The position numbers and the translations under genes are program-made. From assembly GCF_047324305.1 (NCBI RefSeq), contig NZ_CP178740.1, positions 930,001 through 994,000 on the forward strand: a stretch of 64,000 nt of DNA, in the 5' to 3' direction. Below the pieces are notes generated by a model, which saw only the letters and a program-made list of their open reading frames with translations, was not told the origin of the DNA and did not search any database. Numbering within the stretch: the stretch's first letter is position 1; each line of letters starts with the position of its first letter. This document shows, in pieces, positions 26,716 to 35,291 of the stretch. Origin of the DNA: Acerihabitans sp047324305. GTDB taxonomy: Bacteria > Pseudomonadota > Gammaproteobacteria > Enterobacterales > Enterobacteriaceae.

Positions 26716-26899
26716 ATTTCTCTGAGGTGTTCGCCAGCGGGCCCGTCCCCTGAGCCGATAATTTTTACCACAAGAATGTGGCGATCTGTAACTGGTGCGC
26801 AAGCTCGGTTCGTCCGAGAAGCCTTAAGGTTATAACGCTGCGTTCACCTTGAACCATGGGTTCAAGGGTTACAGCCTGCGGCGGCATCTCGGAGATCCC
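26716..26899 (+). ncRNA. ssrS: 6S RNA
   Basis: About 184-base RNA that mimics an open promoter and sequesters sigma-70 RNA polymerase in stationary phase. The closing stem halves TTTCTCTGAG and CTCGGAGATC pair, and the conserved blocks GTCCCCTGAGCCGATA, CCACAAGAATGTGGCG, TCCGAGAAGCCTTAA and TTCACCTTGAACC (then GGGTTCAAGGGTTACAG) line up with the E. coli RNA. Position between zapA and fau is the conserved one, so cotranscription with fau is expected. Ends are by comparison with E. coli. Confidence 0.96.
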
Positions 26900-27126
26900 T
26901 TTATAGCGTAGCGTCGGTTTGCATCAGCAGCGGACGCGCGCGTCAGCGGCGCGGCTTGGTACGGCTCTCGGCACGGCGTATCAGGCTTCCCCCCTGCCAC
27001 ACTCTATTCCCCGACAGCGCTTTTTCAGACCCGATTTCTTTATCCGCGTACGTTATGACATCCCCCCGGACCGTCTTTATGACATACTTTATTACCTTCT
27101 TTTTCCGGTATAGCGCGTAATCAGCC

Positions 27127-27726
27127 ATGACCCAGTCGCCCGAAACGTCCCTGCAGCGGCAAAGCCTCCGCAACCATATCCGCCGGCAACGCCGCCGGCT
27201 CACCCCGGGCCAACAGGCCGCTGCGGCCGCGGCGCTGGTCAAAACCCTGCTGGCCGACCCGCGGGTTACCGCGGCCGGCAGCCTGGCGCTGTTTTTATCG
27301 TTTGACGGCGAGCTGGATACCCGGCCGCTTATTGAGGCGCTTTGGCAACGCGACCAGCGCGTCTATTTGCCGGTGCTGCACCCTTTCAGCCCGGGCCACC
27401 TGTTGTTCCTGCGCTACAGGCCCGATACGCCGCTGGTGCTGAACCGCCTGCATATCAGCGAGCCGCGGCTGGACGTGACCCAGCTCTTGCCGGCGCGGCA
27501 TCTCGATATCCTGTTTACCCCGCTGGTGGCCTTTGATGCCCGGGGCCAGCGCCTGGGCATGGGCGGCGGCTTTTACGATCGCACCCTGCGGCACTGGCGG
27601 CGCGGCGCCGGCTTCTACCCCATCGGGCTGGCCCACGATTGCCAGCAGGTGGACGCCATACCGGCGGAGCCCTGGGATATCCCGTTGCCGGAAATTGTTA
27701 CCCCGTCGCGGCACTGGCGCTGGTAA
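27127..27726 (+). CDS. fau: 5-formyltetrahydrofolate cyclo-ligase
   Basis: Converts 5-formyl-THF to 5,10-methenyl-THF using ATP, formerly YgfA. The 199-residue protein has the N-terminal RNHIRRQRRRLTP region, the substrate loop near LFTPLVAFDARGQRLGMG and the ATP-binding GGGFYDRTLRHW near residue 145. Lies 228 bases after ssrS, the conserved arrangement linked to persister formation in E. coli. Folate recycling here complements the nearby glycine cleavage operon. Confidence 0.95.
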   Translation: MTQSPETSLQRQSLRNHIRRQRRRLTPGQQAAAAAALVKTLLADPRVTAAGSLALFLSFDGELDTRPLIEALWQRDQRVYLPVLHPFSPGHLLFLRYRPDTPLVLNRLHISEPRLDVTQLLPARHLDILFTPLVAFDARGQRLGMGGGFYDRTLRHWRRGAGFYPIGLAHDCQQVDAIPAEPWDIPLPEIVTPSRHWRW

Positions 27727-27798
27727 ACCGCCGGGGACGGATGGCAGCCCTTGGCCCGGTGGTGTACCCGGCGTGCACGGTAAGTTGGCGGTACCCAT

Positions 27799-27826
27799 AA
27801 AAAAACCCCGGCTCGCTAAGCCGGGG
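27799..27826 (-). terminator. Intrinsic terminator after serA
   Basis: On the minus strand an 8-base stem CCCCGGCT/AGCCGGGG with a 5-base loop is followed by seven T residues. It is 31 bases past the serA stop. Because fau converges on it, it may stop transcription from both sides, but the T-run favours serA. Confidence 0.88.
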
Positions 27827-27856
27827 CTGGGGTCGACCACGTCAGGCGCGCAGCTA

Positions 27857-29089
27857 TCAGTACAGCAGGCGGGCGCGGATAGTGCCGGGTATCGCCTTCA
27901 GCAGCTGTAGGGCGGTATTTTCGGTATCGGTTTCCACATCAATGACCACATAACCGATTTCGGGCGTGGTTTGCAGATACTGGGCGGCGATATTGATGCT
28001 TTGCTCGGCAAAAATCTGGTTGATGCGGGTCAGGATCCCGGGACGGTTTTCATGGATATGCAGTAAACGGCTGACGTTATCGCCATGTTCCGGCAGCGAG
28101 ACTTCCGGGAAATTGACCGCCGACAGGGTCGAACCGTTATCGGAGTATTTGGCCAGTTTGCCCGCCACTTCCACGCCGATATTTTCCTGCGCTTCCTCGG
28201 TGGATCCGCCGATATGCGGCGTCAGGATCACATTATCGAATTCACACAGCGGCGAGTTGAACGGATCGCTGTTGGTGGCGGGCTCTTCCGGGAACACGTC
28301 CACGGCGGCGCCGGCGATATGTTTACTGGCCAGGGCGTCGCACAGGGCCGGGATATCCACCACCGTACCGCGCGAGGCGTTGATAAACAGCGACCCCGGC
28401 TTCATATGGCCGAATTCTTCCTTGCCCATCATATTGCGGGTGGACTGGGTATCCGGCACATGCAGGGAGACCACGTCGCACATACCCAGCAGCTCAGGCA
28501 GCGAATCCACCTGGCGCGCGTTGCCCAGGGACAGTTTGCTCTCGATATCGTAATAGAACACCTGCATCCCCAGGCCTTCCGCCAGGATACTCAGCTGGGT
28601 GCCGATATGGCCGTAACCGATGATGCCCAGTTTCTTGCCGCGCGCTTCATAGCTGCCGCTCGCCTGCTTGTTCCACTGGCCGCGGTGCGCTTTGGCGTTG
28701 GCCTCCGGGACGCCGCGTATCATCAGCAGCATTTCGCCGAGCACCAATTCCGCCACGGAGCGGGTATTGGAAAAAGGCGCATTGAATACCGGCACGCCTT
28801 TTTTCAGCGCGGCTTTCAGATCGACCTGATTGGTGCCGATACAAAAGCAGCCGACGGCAACGAGTTTTTCCGCCGCGGCAAAGATGTCTTCCGTCAGGTG
28901 GGTACGGGATCGGATGCCGATAAAGTGCGCGTCGCGCACGGAGGCTTTCAGTGCCGCGGAATCCAGCGCGCCCTTATGGTATTCAATATTGGTATAACCG
29001 GCGCGTTTCAGGTTATCCACCGCGCTGGGGTGAACACCTTCGACCAACAGAAACTTAATCTTATCTTTTTCCAGCGATACTTTTGCCAT
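27857..29089 (-). CDS. serA: D-3-phosphoglycerate dehydrogenase SerA
   Basis: First enzyme of serine synthesis, oxidising 3-phosphoglycerate with NAD. The 410-residue protein has the 2-hydroxyacid dehydrogenase domain with IIGYGHIGTQL as the NAD-binding loop near residue 155, catalytic Arg (INASRGTVVD), Glu and the His of LTPHIGGSTEEAQ, then a C-terminal ACT domain (LHIHENRPGILTRIN) that gives serine feedback inhibition. Length equals E. coli SerA. Convergent with fau; supplies serine for the glycine and methyl-group pathways in this window. Confidence 0.97.
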   Translation of the reverse strand: MAKVSLEKDKIKFLLVEGVHPSAVDNLKRAGYTNIEYHKGALDSAALKASVRDAHFIGIRSRTHLTEDIFAAAEKLVAVGCFCIGTNQVDLKAALKKGVPVFNAPFSNTRSVAELVLGEMLLMIRGVPEANAKAHRGQWNKQASGSYEARGKKLGIIGYGHIGTQLSILAEGLGMQVFYYDIESKLSLGNARQVDSLPELLGMCDVVSLHVPDTQSTRNMMGKEEFGHMKPGSLFINASRGTVVDIPALCDALASKHIAGAAVDVFPEEPATNSDPFNSPLCEFDNVILTPHIGGSTEEAQENIGVEVAGKLAKYSDNGSTLSAVNFPEVSLPEHGDNVSRLLHIHENRPGILTRINQIFAEQSINIAAQYLQTTPEIGYVVIDVETDTENTALQLLKAIPGTIRARLLY

Positions 29090-29404
29090 TTCCCGACCCT
29101 TTTTGAGACTTCAGATGCGACTGCAACACACAGCACCCGGACAAAATAACAAAAATTACCGTGGCGGCAACAGGGCCGTTTATCCTTAAGACAGCATAAG
29201 ACGCAGCCATAAGCGATTGCTATGGATAAATCCTCTGGTCTGGTGGAGAAGCGTCATATATATAGCAGGCCGATGGCATAAATGTGACATTTATCACTGA
29301 ATTTCGCCTGCGGCGATAAAAGATGCTATGTAAACAAAATTAACATCCACCGCCGCCGGCGTGGAAAGCCGGCGGCGGCGCCGGGCGGTGGTAAAACCGG
29401 CCTG
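29090..29404. other. serA promoter region and rpiA 3' region
   Basis: 315 bases between serA and the rpiA stop. The half near serA is AT-rich and should hold the serA promoter, which in E. coli responds to Lrp; no sites can be placed by eye. The half near rpiA has a strong GC hairpin (29351-29377). No gene is visible. Confidence 0.55.
29351..29377 (-). terminator. Probable terminator after rpiA
   Basis: Perfect 10-base stem CGCCGCCGGC/GCCGGCGGCG with a 7-base loop, 28 bases past the rpiA stop. On the minus strand the downstream sequence is moderately T-rich (GATGTTAATTTTG) rather than a clean T-run. Confidence 0.55.
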
Positions 29405-30061
29405 TTACTCGATAACCTGAACGCCCCCGGCGGTGCCGATCAGCGCCACATCCGCGCCGCGCCGGGCAAACAGGCCCACGGTCACCACGCCGGGCAGGCT
29501 GTTGATTTTGTCTTCCAGGGCCACCGCGTCCAGGATGCGCAGGTTGCGCACGTCCAGGATAATATTGCCGTTATCGGTTACCACGCCCTGGCGGTACTCC
29601 GGCAATCCGCCCAGTTTCACCAGCTCGCGCGCCACATAGGCGCGCGCCATCGGGATCACTTCCACCGGCAGGGGAAAATTGCCCAGGACGTCCACCCGTT
29701 TGGATCCATCGACGATACAGATAAATTTACGCGCGACCGCCGCGATGATTTTTTCGCGCGTCAGGGCCGCCCCGCCGCCTTTGATCATCTGCATCTGGCC
29801 GTTGATTTCATCGGCGCCGTCGACATAGATGTCCAGCACGTCGACGCTGTTGAGATCCAGCAGCGGGATACCGAGGCTCTTCAGCTTGGCCGAAGAAGCG
29901 TCCGAACTGGAGACCGCCCCTTCGATTTGATTCCTGATGCTGCCCAGGGCATCGATAAAATGCGCGGCGGTGGACCCGGTGCCGACGCCGACGATCGTGC
30001 CCGGTTTCACATACTTCAATGCCGACCAGCCCACCGCCTTTTTCAGTTCATCCTGCGTCAT
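29405..30061 (-). CDS. rpiA: Ribose-5-phosphate isomerase A
   Basis: Interconverts ribose 5-phosphate and ribulose 5-phosphate. The 218-residue protein shows GVGTGSTAAHFIDAL, SSSDASSAKLKSLGI, the catalytic DGADEINGQMQMIKGGGAALTRE-type region (Asp, Lys and Glu seen), VDGSKRVDVLG and a hydrophobic C-terminus. One residue shorter than E. coli RpiA. Divergent from argP, same as in E. coli. Confidence 0.97.
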   Translation of the reverse strand: MTQDELKKAVGWSALKYVKPGTIVGVGTGSTAAHFIDALGSIRNQIEGAVSSSDASSAKLKSLGIPLLDLNSVDVLDIYVDGADEINGQMQMIKGGGAALTREKIIAAVARKFICIVDGSKRVDVLGNFPLPVEVIPMARAYVARELVKLGGLPEYRQGVVTDNGNIILDVRNLRILDAVALEDKINSLPGVVTVGLFARRGADVALIGTAGGVQVIE

Positions 30062-30277
30062 AAATAATTAAGCCTTGGCTACGGAAAGTGGGCGGTATTA
30101 TAAAACAATATCATCGCCGATGGCGTGAATTCCGCCACAACCCGCCGCATCCCGGATGCCCGCGCCTGACACGGCTAAAATTTTGCGTCCGCAACCGGGT
30201 CAATCTATGGCATAGTGAAAACCGGTGACCAAAAAGTACCTATTGATGCACAGAGATATCGACGCAGGGGATAAAGA

Positions 30278-31171
30278 ATGAAACGCCCGGACTATCGGAC
30301 GCTGCAGGCGCTTGACGCCGTGATACGGGAACGGGGTTTTGAACGCGCCGCGCAAAAATTATGTATCACCCAATCCGCGGTATCGCAGCGCATAAAACAA
30401 CTGGAAAACCTGTTTGGCCAGCCGCTGCTGGTGCGTACCATTCCCCCACGGCCCACCGAGCAAGGGCAAAAGCTGCTGGCCTTGCTGCATCAGGTGGAAT
30501 TGCTGGAGGACGAATGGCTGGGCACCGATAACGGCAGCGACACGCCGCTGCTGCTGTCGCTGGCGGTGAATGCCGACAGCCTGGCGACCTGGCTGCTGCC
30601 GGCGCTGAAACCGGTGCTGACCGATTCGCCTATCCGCCTTAATTTACAGGTGGAAGATGAAACGCGTACCCAGGAAAGGCTAAGGCGCGGCGAAGTGGTG
30701 GGCGCGGTCAGTATCCAGCCCCAGCCGCTGCCGAGCTGCTTGGTGGATCAACTGGGCGCCCTGGATTATCTGTTCGTGGCATCCCAGCCTTTTGCCGATC
30801 GTTATTTCCCCCACGGCGTGACGCGCAGCGCGCTGCTGAAAGCGCCGGCGGTGGCGTTTGACCATCTGGACGATATGCACCAGGCGTTTTTGCAGCAGAA
30901 CTTTGACCTGCCGCCGGGCAGCGTGCCCTGCCATATCGTCAACTCATCGGAAGCCTTCGTGCAGCTGGCGCGCCAGGGCACGACCTGCTGCATGATCCCG
31001 CATCTGCAAATCGAACGGGAGCTGGCGACGGGCGAACTGATAGACCTGACGCCGGGCCTGTACCAGCGCCGCATGCTGTTCTGGCATCGGTTTGCGCCGG
31101 AAAGCCGCATGATGCGCAAAGTGACCGATGCCCTGCTCTCCCATGGCCGGCAGGTCTTGCGCCAGGCCTGA
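30278..31171 (+). CDS. argP: LysR-type regulator ArgP (IciA)
   Basis: Activator of argO in response to arginine (and repressed state with lysine). The 297-residue protein has an N-terminal winged helix domain (FERAAQKLCITQSAVSQRIK, residues about 20-39) and a LysR effector domain; the sequence is nearly identical in pattern to E. coli ArgP, including NFDLPPGSVPCHIVNSSEAF. The ATG at 30278 is preceded by a weak site (GGGGATAAAG). Its known target argO lies one kilobase downstream on the opposite strand. Confidence 0.96.
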   Translation: MKRPDYRTLQALDAVIRERGFERAAQKLCITQSAVSQRIKQLENLFGQPLLVRTIPPRPTEQGQKLLALLHQVELLEDEWLGTDNGSDTPLLLSLAVNADSLATWLLPALKPVLTDSPIRLNLQVEDETRTQERLRRGEVVGAVSIQPQPLPSCLVDQLGALDYLFVASQPFADRYFPHGVTRSALLKAPAVAFDHLDDMHQAFLQQNFDLPPGSVPCHIVNSSEAFVQLARQGTTCCMIPHLQIERELATGELIDLTPGLYQRRMLFWHRFAPESRMMRKVTDALLSHGRQVLRQA

Positions 31172-31226
31172 GGGCCGCACAGCGCCGGCGCGCCCCGCAG
31201 TGGGACGCATCGGCCACACCCGCCGC

Positions 31227-31952
31227 CTAGGGCTGGCGTTGCAGCTCGAACACGACATCCACCTGATCGTCAAAATGGATCGCCTGCTGGACATAGGTCT
31301 GGGCCGCATCGGTCTGCGACATGGCCTCGTTGGTCTTAAACATCCGCGCCACCGGCACCGGCTGGTAGTTCGCCACATGGTAACGGATGCTGAAAATCGG
31401 CCCCAGGGTAGCTTTAAAGCCTTCCGCCAGCGAACGGGCCTGGGAAGTGGCGTTTTCAATCGCCTTGTTGCGCGCCTGATCGCGGTAGGCGTCCGGATTA
31501 GCCACGCCCAGCTCGACGGAGCGGATTTCATTCAGGCCGGATTTCAGCGCGCCGTCCAGCAGTTCATTGAGCTTGTCAAGCTGGCGCAGCGTGACCTGCA
31601 CCTGGCGCACGGCGCGATAGCCTTTCAGCACCGATTCCCCGGTCTTTAAAAAATCATATTCCGGCTGAGTGCGCAGGTTTGCGGCGTCGATATCTTTATT
31701 TTCAATGCCGTTTTTATTCAGAAAATCAAAATATTGCGCCACGCGCGCGTCCACCTGTTTTTTGGCGTCGGCGGCGTCTTTCGAGGAAATCGACACTTCG
31801 ATGGTCAGGGTGGCGATATCCGGCGTCGCCTCGACGCTTGACGTGCCGGAGGTGATCACATGCGGCCCGGCGGGAAGCTCGGCGGCCAGCGCCTGGGTCG
31901 TAAACGATCCTAATCCCAACAGGGTGGTTAACAGCAATGCTTTGACCTTCAT
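31227..31952 (-). CDS. yggE: SIMPL-domain periplasmic protein YggE
   Basis: Oxidative-stress associated protein of the SIMPL family, 241 residues. A signal peptide is visible (KALLLTTLLGLGSFTTQALA/AELP, cleavage near residue 23), followed by the domain start GPHVITSGTSSVEATPDIAT and the AIENATSQARSLAEGF helix. Convergent with argP. The molecular role is not established for the family. Confidence 0.92.
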   Translation of the reverse strand: MKVKALLLTTLLGLGSFTTQALAAELPAGPHVITSGTSSVEATPDIATLTIEVSISSKDAADAKKQVDARVAQYFDFLNKNGIENKDIDAANLRTQPEYDFLKTGESVLKGYRAVRQVQVTLRQLDKLNELLDGALKSGLNEIRSVELGVANPDAYRDQARNKAIENATSQARSLAEGFKATLGPIFSIRYHVANYQPVPVARMFKTNEAMSQTDAAQTYVQQAIHFDDQVDVVFELQRQP

Positions 31953-32143
31953 GACGTCTCCTGTGCGGCAAAATGCGCTGAATATAAATGAAAATACCGC
32001 CTATGATTGCGCATTTTCATCTAAAAACAACGCCCTTTGCGCTTATTTACCGTTACGTGATTATCGGCACCCAGCATAATCGTTGCCGTTGCGTTAAAAT
32101 ATAGGATAAGTTCTCAATCTCATGCAGCGCCACGCCCCGGGCA

Positions 32144-32797
32144 CTACACCGGCTGCGCGGTAAACATCTGCCAGGCCTGGCGCGCCAGTTGCAGCGCCAC
32201 CAGCCACATCACCACGCCGACGAATAACTGGATCCCGCGCTGCACCCGGCCGCGGTTAAGCCAGGGGGCCAGACGCGCCGACAGCATGGCCAGGCCGTAG
32301 AACCATACCAGGGACGCGCCGATGGTGCCGCCGGCGAACCAGCGCCGCGCCGCCGGCTCCAGTTGCCCGCCGATACTGCCCAGCACCACCAGCGTATCCA
32401 GGTAAACGTGGGGATTAAGCCAGGTCACCGCCAGCATGGTAAGAATAATGCGCCGCCGCGACGGGCGGAAGGCCTCGCCCGGGACACCGGCGCGGTCGGC
32501 CCCTTCCCCGCGCCAGGCGTTTTTCAGCGCGCAAAAGCCATACACCGCCAAAAACGCCACCCCCGCCAGGGTCACGCCCTGCAACAATATGGGCGACTGC
32601 GACAGCAGCGCGCTGCTGCCAAAAACGCCGGCGATAATCAGCGCCATATCGCTTAACAGGCACAAAGTGGCGATCAGCAAATGATATTGCCGCCGTATGC
32701 CCTGGTTCATCACCAGGATATTCTGCGGCCCAAGGGGCACAATGGTCGCCATGCCCAACGCAAAACCCTGCATAAAAATAACCCACACGTCGCTCAC
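32144..32797 (-). CDS. argO: L-arginine exporter ArgO
   Basis: Inner-membrane exporter of arginine (and canavanine), LysE family, 217 residues with about six helices. The signature LGPQNILVMNQGIRRQYH near residue 22 and the TWLNPHVYLDTLVVLGSIGGQ block are diagnostic. The frame begins with a GTG at 32797, which gives an N-terminus close to E. coli; an ATG 24 bases later is the alternative. Expected to be activated by ArgP, encoded nearby. It lies between mscS and yggE. Confidence 0.94.
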   Translation of the reverse strand: MSDVWVIFMQGFALGMATIVPLGPQNILVMNQGIRRQYHLLIATLCLLSDMALIIAGVFGSSALLSQSPILLQGVTLAGVAFLAVYGFCALKNAWRGEGADRAGVPGEAFRPSRRRIILTMLAVTWLNPHVYLDTLVVLGSIGGQLEPAARRWFAGGTIGASLVWFYGLAMLSARLAPWLNRGRVQRGIQLFVGVVMWLVALQLARQAWQMFTAQPV

Positions 32798-32977
32798 CGC
32801 CTGCTGCCAATAAAAAGTAGCGCTAGTGTAATCAGAAGCGGATATCAGTTGAAATGGAATAAATTAATCTTGCATTAGCATTGCTTATAATCTGATCACC
32901 TGTGCGGCAGCGTGCAAGGCTGACCGCCGGCATGGCGTGACAACCCGCCGCGCCGGCGGGTTTAGCGGCAGGGCCTC

Positions 32978-33895
32978 TCAGGAGGGTTGCCGCGGCGCAG
33001 CCGGGGCCGCGGGCGAATGGCCGCCCTCGGCCGCCGCCTCGGATTTGGGCTTGGGCGCGCGATACATATGCACATCCATTTGCGGATAGGGAATGCCGAT
33101 CTGGTGCTCGTCAAGGGCGCGTTTAAAGCTTTCCAGAAGGTCGAAGGTGGCGTTTTGCAGCGCATCCCGCGGTACCCAGGCGCGGACCATAAAATCGAGC
33201 GACGAGGCCCCCAGGGCGTTGAGGCGCACGGTAATACCCTTATCTTTCAGCACGCGGCTGTCGGCGGCGATAATATCGGTCAGCAGGCTTTTCACCTGTT
33301 CGATATCGGCGTCGTAGCTCACGCTGATAATCAAATCGATCAGCCGGTTGGGTTCCCGCGAGAAGTTGGTGATATTGCCGGACAGGATCTTGCTGTTGGG
33401 CACCACGATCATTTTGCCGTCGAAGGTGCGCAGCGTGGTGGAAAAGATCTGCACCACCAGCACGGTGCCGGCGGTGCCGGCGAAATCGACATACTCCCCG
33501 GCGCGAAAATGGCGGAAGGTCACCAGCAGCACGCCGGCGGCGAAATTGGACAGCGAGCCTTGCAGCGCCAGGCCTACCGCCAGGCCGGCGGCGCCGATAA
33601 CCGCAATCACCGACGCGGTCTGCACGCCGATGCGCCCCAGGGCCGCGATAATGGTGAAAATGATGATGCCGTAACGGACAATGGCGGAGAGAAAGTCCGC
33701 CACGGTAATATCGATGTGGCGCGTTCTCATCAGTTTGTTGAGGGTGCGCGAAATGACGCCCGCAACCAGCATCCCGACGATCAGAATGATAATGGCGGCG
33801 ACGATGTTCACCGCGTAATGGATTAATAATTGCTGGTTATTGACCAGCCAGCTGCCGGCGTCATTGATTTTATCGACTACGTTTAGATCTTCCAT
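32978..33895 (-). CDS. mscS: Small-conductance mechanosensitive channel MscS
   Basis: Heptameric channel that opens on membrane tension in osmotic downshock. The 305-residue protein has three N-terminal helices, with the pore helix TM3 as IGAAGLAVGLALQGSLSNFA (about residues 95-114), then the beta domain (GTVLVVQIFSTTLRTFDGK) and the alpha/beta vestibule. It is about 19 residues longer than E. coli MscS owing to a Pro/Ala-rich tail after residue 280. Downstream of the fbaA terminators, so transcribed on its own. Confidence 0.96.
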   Translation of the reverse strand: MEDLNVVDKINDAGSWLVNNQQLLIHYAVNIVAAIIILIVGMLVAGVISRTLNKLMRTRHIDITVADFLSAIVRYGIIIFTIIAALGRIGVQTASVIAVIGAAGLAVGLALQGSLSNFAAGVLLVTFRHFRAGEYVDFAGTAGTVLVVQIFSTTLRTFDGKMIVVPNSKILSGNITNFSREPNRLIDLIISVSYDADIEQVKSLLTDIIAADSRVLKDKGITVRLNALGASSLDFMVRAWVPRDALQNATFDLLESFKRALDEHQIGIPYPQMDVHMYRAPKPKSEAAAEGGHSPAAPAAPRQPS

Positions 33896-33922
33896 TTAGG
33901 TCATCCCACTCTGGTGTATTGC

Positions 33923-33955
33923 AAAAAAAAACCTGCCGGCGCTGACGTGCCGGCA
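33923..33955 (-). terminator. Intrinsic terminator between fbaA and mscS
   Basis: On the minus strand a 7-base stem TGCCGGC/GCCGGCA with an 8-base loop is followed by a run of nine T residues (A-run 33923-33931). It ends 28 bases before the mscS start and is the second of two hairpins after fbaA. Confidence 0.82.
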
Positions 33956-34047
33956 ACAACGGAGCCTTTTAAGCGTAACCAATAATCGGATGACTGCCAA
34001 CGTCAGGTGGAAAAACGGCCGAAAATAATGCGCCTTATCATAACGTT

Positions 34048-34072
34048 AAAGGCCTCCACGCGGGAGGCCTTT
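34048..34072 (-). terminator. Hairpin terminator after fbaA
   Basis: Perfect 10-base stem AAAGGCCTCC/GGAGGCCTTT with a 5-base loop, 27 bases past the fbaA stop. The stem itself ends in T residues on each strand, but the following tract is mixed, so termination may be partial; a stronger hairpin follows at 33923-33955. Confidence 0.7.
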
Positions 34073-34098
34073 AGAGAAGGGCAATGACGGCGGAAAAA

Positions 34099-35175
34099 TT
34101 ACAGCACGTCTATCGCATTCAATTCCTGAAACGCCAGTTCCAGGCGGGTAGCCATGGAGACCTGTCCGGCACGCAGCCAGGCACGCGGATCGTAGAATTT
34201 CTTGTTCGGTTTGTCGTCGCCTTCCGGGTTGCCCAGCTGGGTTTCCAGGTAGCCGGCATTCTTGTGGTAATACTTCAGGATACCTTCCCAGGTTGCCCAT
34301 TGGGTATCGGTATCGATGTTCATTTTCACGACGCCGTAGCTCACCGCTTCTTTAATTTCTTCCGGAGTCGAGCCCGAGCCGCCGTGGAACACCAGGTTCA
34401 GGGAGTTAGCCGGCAGGCCGAATTTTTCCGAAACGAATTTCTGCGAGTTATCCAGAATTTTCGGGGTCAGCTTAACGTTGCCCGGTTTGTAAACACCATG
34501 CACATTGCCGAAGGCGGCGGCGATGGTGAAACGCGGGCTGATGGCGTTGAGCTTTTCATACGCGTAGGCCACGTCTTCCGGCTGGGTATACAGCGCGGAG
34601 TTATCCAGATGGCTGTTGTCCACGCCGTCTTCTTCACCACCGGTGCAGCCCAGTTCGATTTCCAGCGTCATGTCCAGCTTGGCCATGCGGGCCAGGTACT
34701 TGCCGCTGATTTCAATGTTTTCTTCCAGCGGCTCTTCGGACAGATCGATCATATGCGAGGAGAACAGCGGTTTGCCGGTGGCGGCGTAATGTTTTTCACC
34801 CGCGTCCAGCAGGCCGTCAAGCCAGGGCAGCAGTTTTTTGGCGCAATGGTCGGTATGCAGGATAACCGGCACGCCGTAATGCTCCGCCATATGATGGACA
34901 TGCAGCGCGCCGGCGATAGCGCCGAGAACCGCGGCAGTCTGGCCTTCGACCTTCAGGCCTTTACCGGCGATAAAAGCCGCGCCGCCGTTGGAGAACTGAA
35001 CGATAATCGGCGCGCGTACCTTCGCGGCGGCTTCCAGCGCGGCGTTAATGGAATCCGTGCCTACGCAGTTAACGGCGGGCAGGGCAAAGTGGTTTTCCTT
35101 CGCCACGGCAAATACTTTTTGTACGTCGTCACCGGTGATGACGCCTGGTTTTACAAAATCAAAAATCTTAGACAT
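34099..35175 (-). CDS. fbaA: Class II fructose-bisphosphate aldolase
   Basis: Zinc-dependent aldolase of glycolysis. The 358-residue product MSKIFDFVKPGVITGDDV aligns throughout with E. coli FbaA (359), including the metal-binding VILHTDHCAKKLLPW, ELGCTGGEEDGVDNSH, the His of NVHGVYKPGN and FHGGSGST phosphate loop. The ATG at 35175 follows AGGACA; an ATG 27 bases upstream is not conserved. It follows pgk by 116 bases on the same strand. Confidence 0.97.
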   Translation of the reverse strand: MSKIFDFVKPGVITGDDVQKVFAVAKENHFALPAVNCVGTDSINAALEAAAKVRAPIIVQFSNGGAAFIAGKGLKVEGQTAAVLGAIAGALHVHHMAEHYGVPVILHTDHCAKKLLPWLDGLLDAGEKHYAATGKPLFSSHMIDLSEEPLEENIEISGKYLARMAKLDMTLEIELGCTGGEEDGVDNSHLDNSALYTQPEDVAYAYEKLNAISPRFTIAAAFGNVHGVYKPGNVKLTPKILDNSQKFVSEKFGLPANSLNLVFHGGSGSTPEEIKEAVSYGVVKMNIDTDTQWATWEGILKYYHKNAGYLETQLGNPEGDDKPNKKFYDPRAWLRAGQVSMATRLELAFQELNAIDVL

Positions 35176-35291
35176 ATTGCTTTGTCCTGTTCTGTAGGCC
35201 ATTGATGGAGGGAATCAAATACCGTTGCCCTAGCCTGCATTCGCAACGATGTTTGCGGGCGCCGTGATGCCGCGCCCGGCTCGCTAATGCG

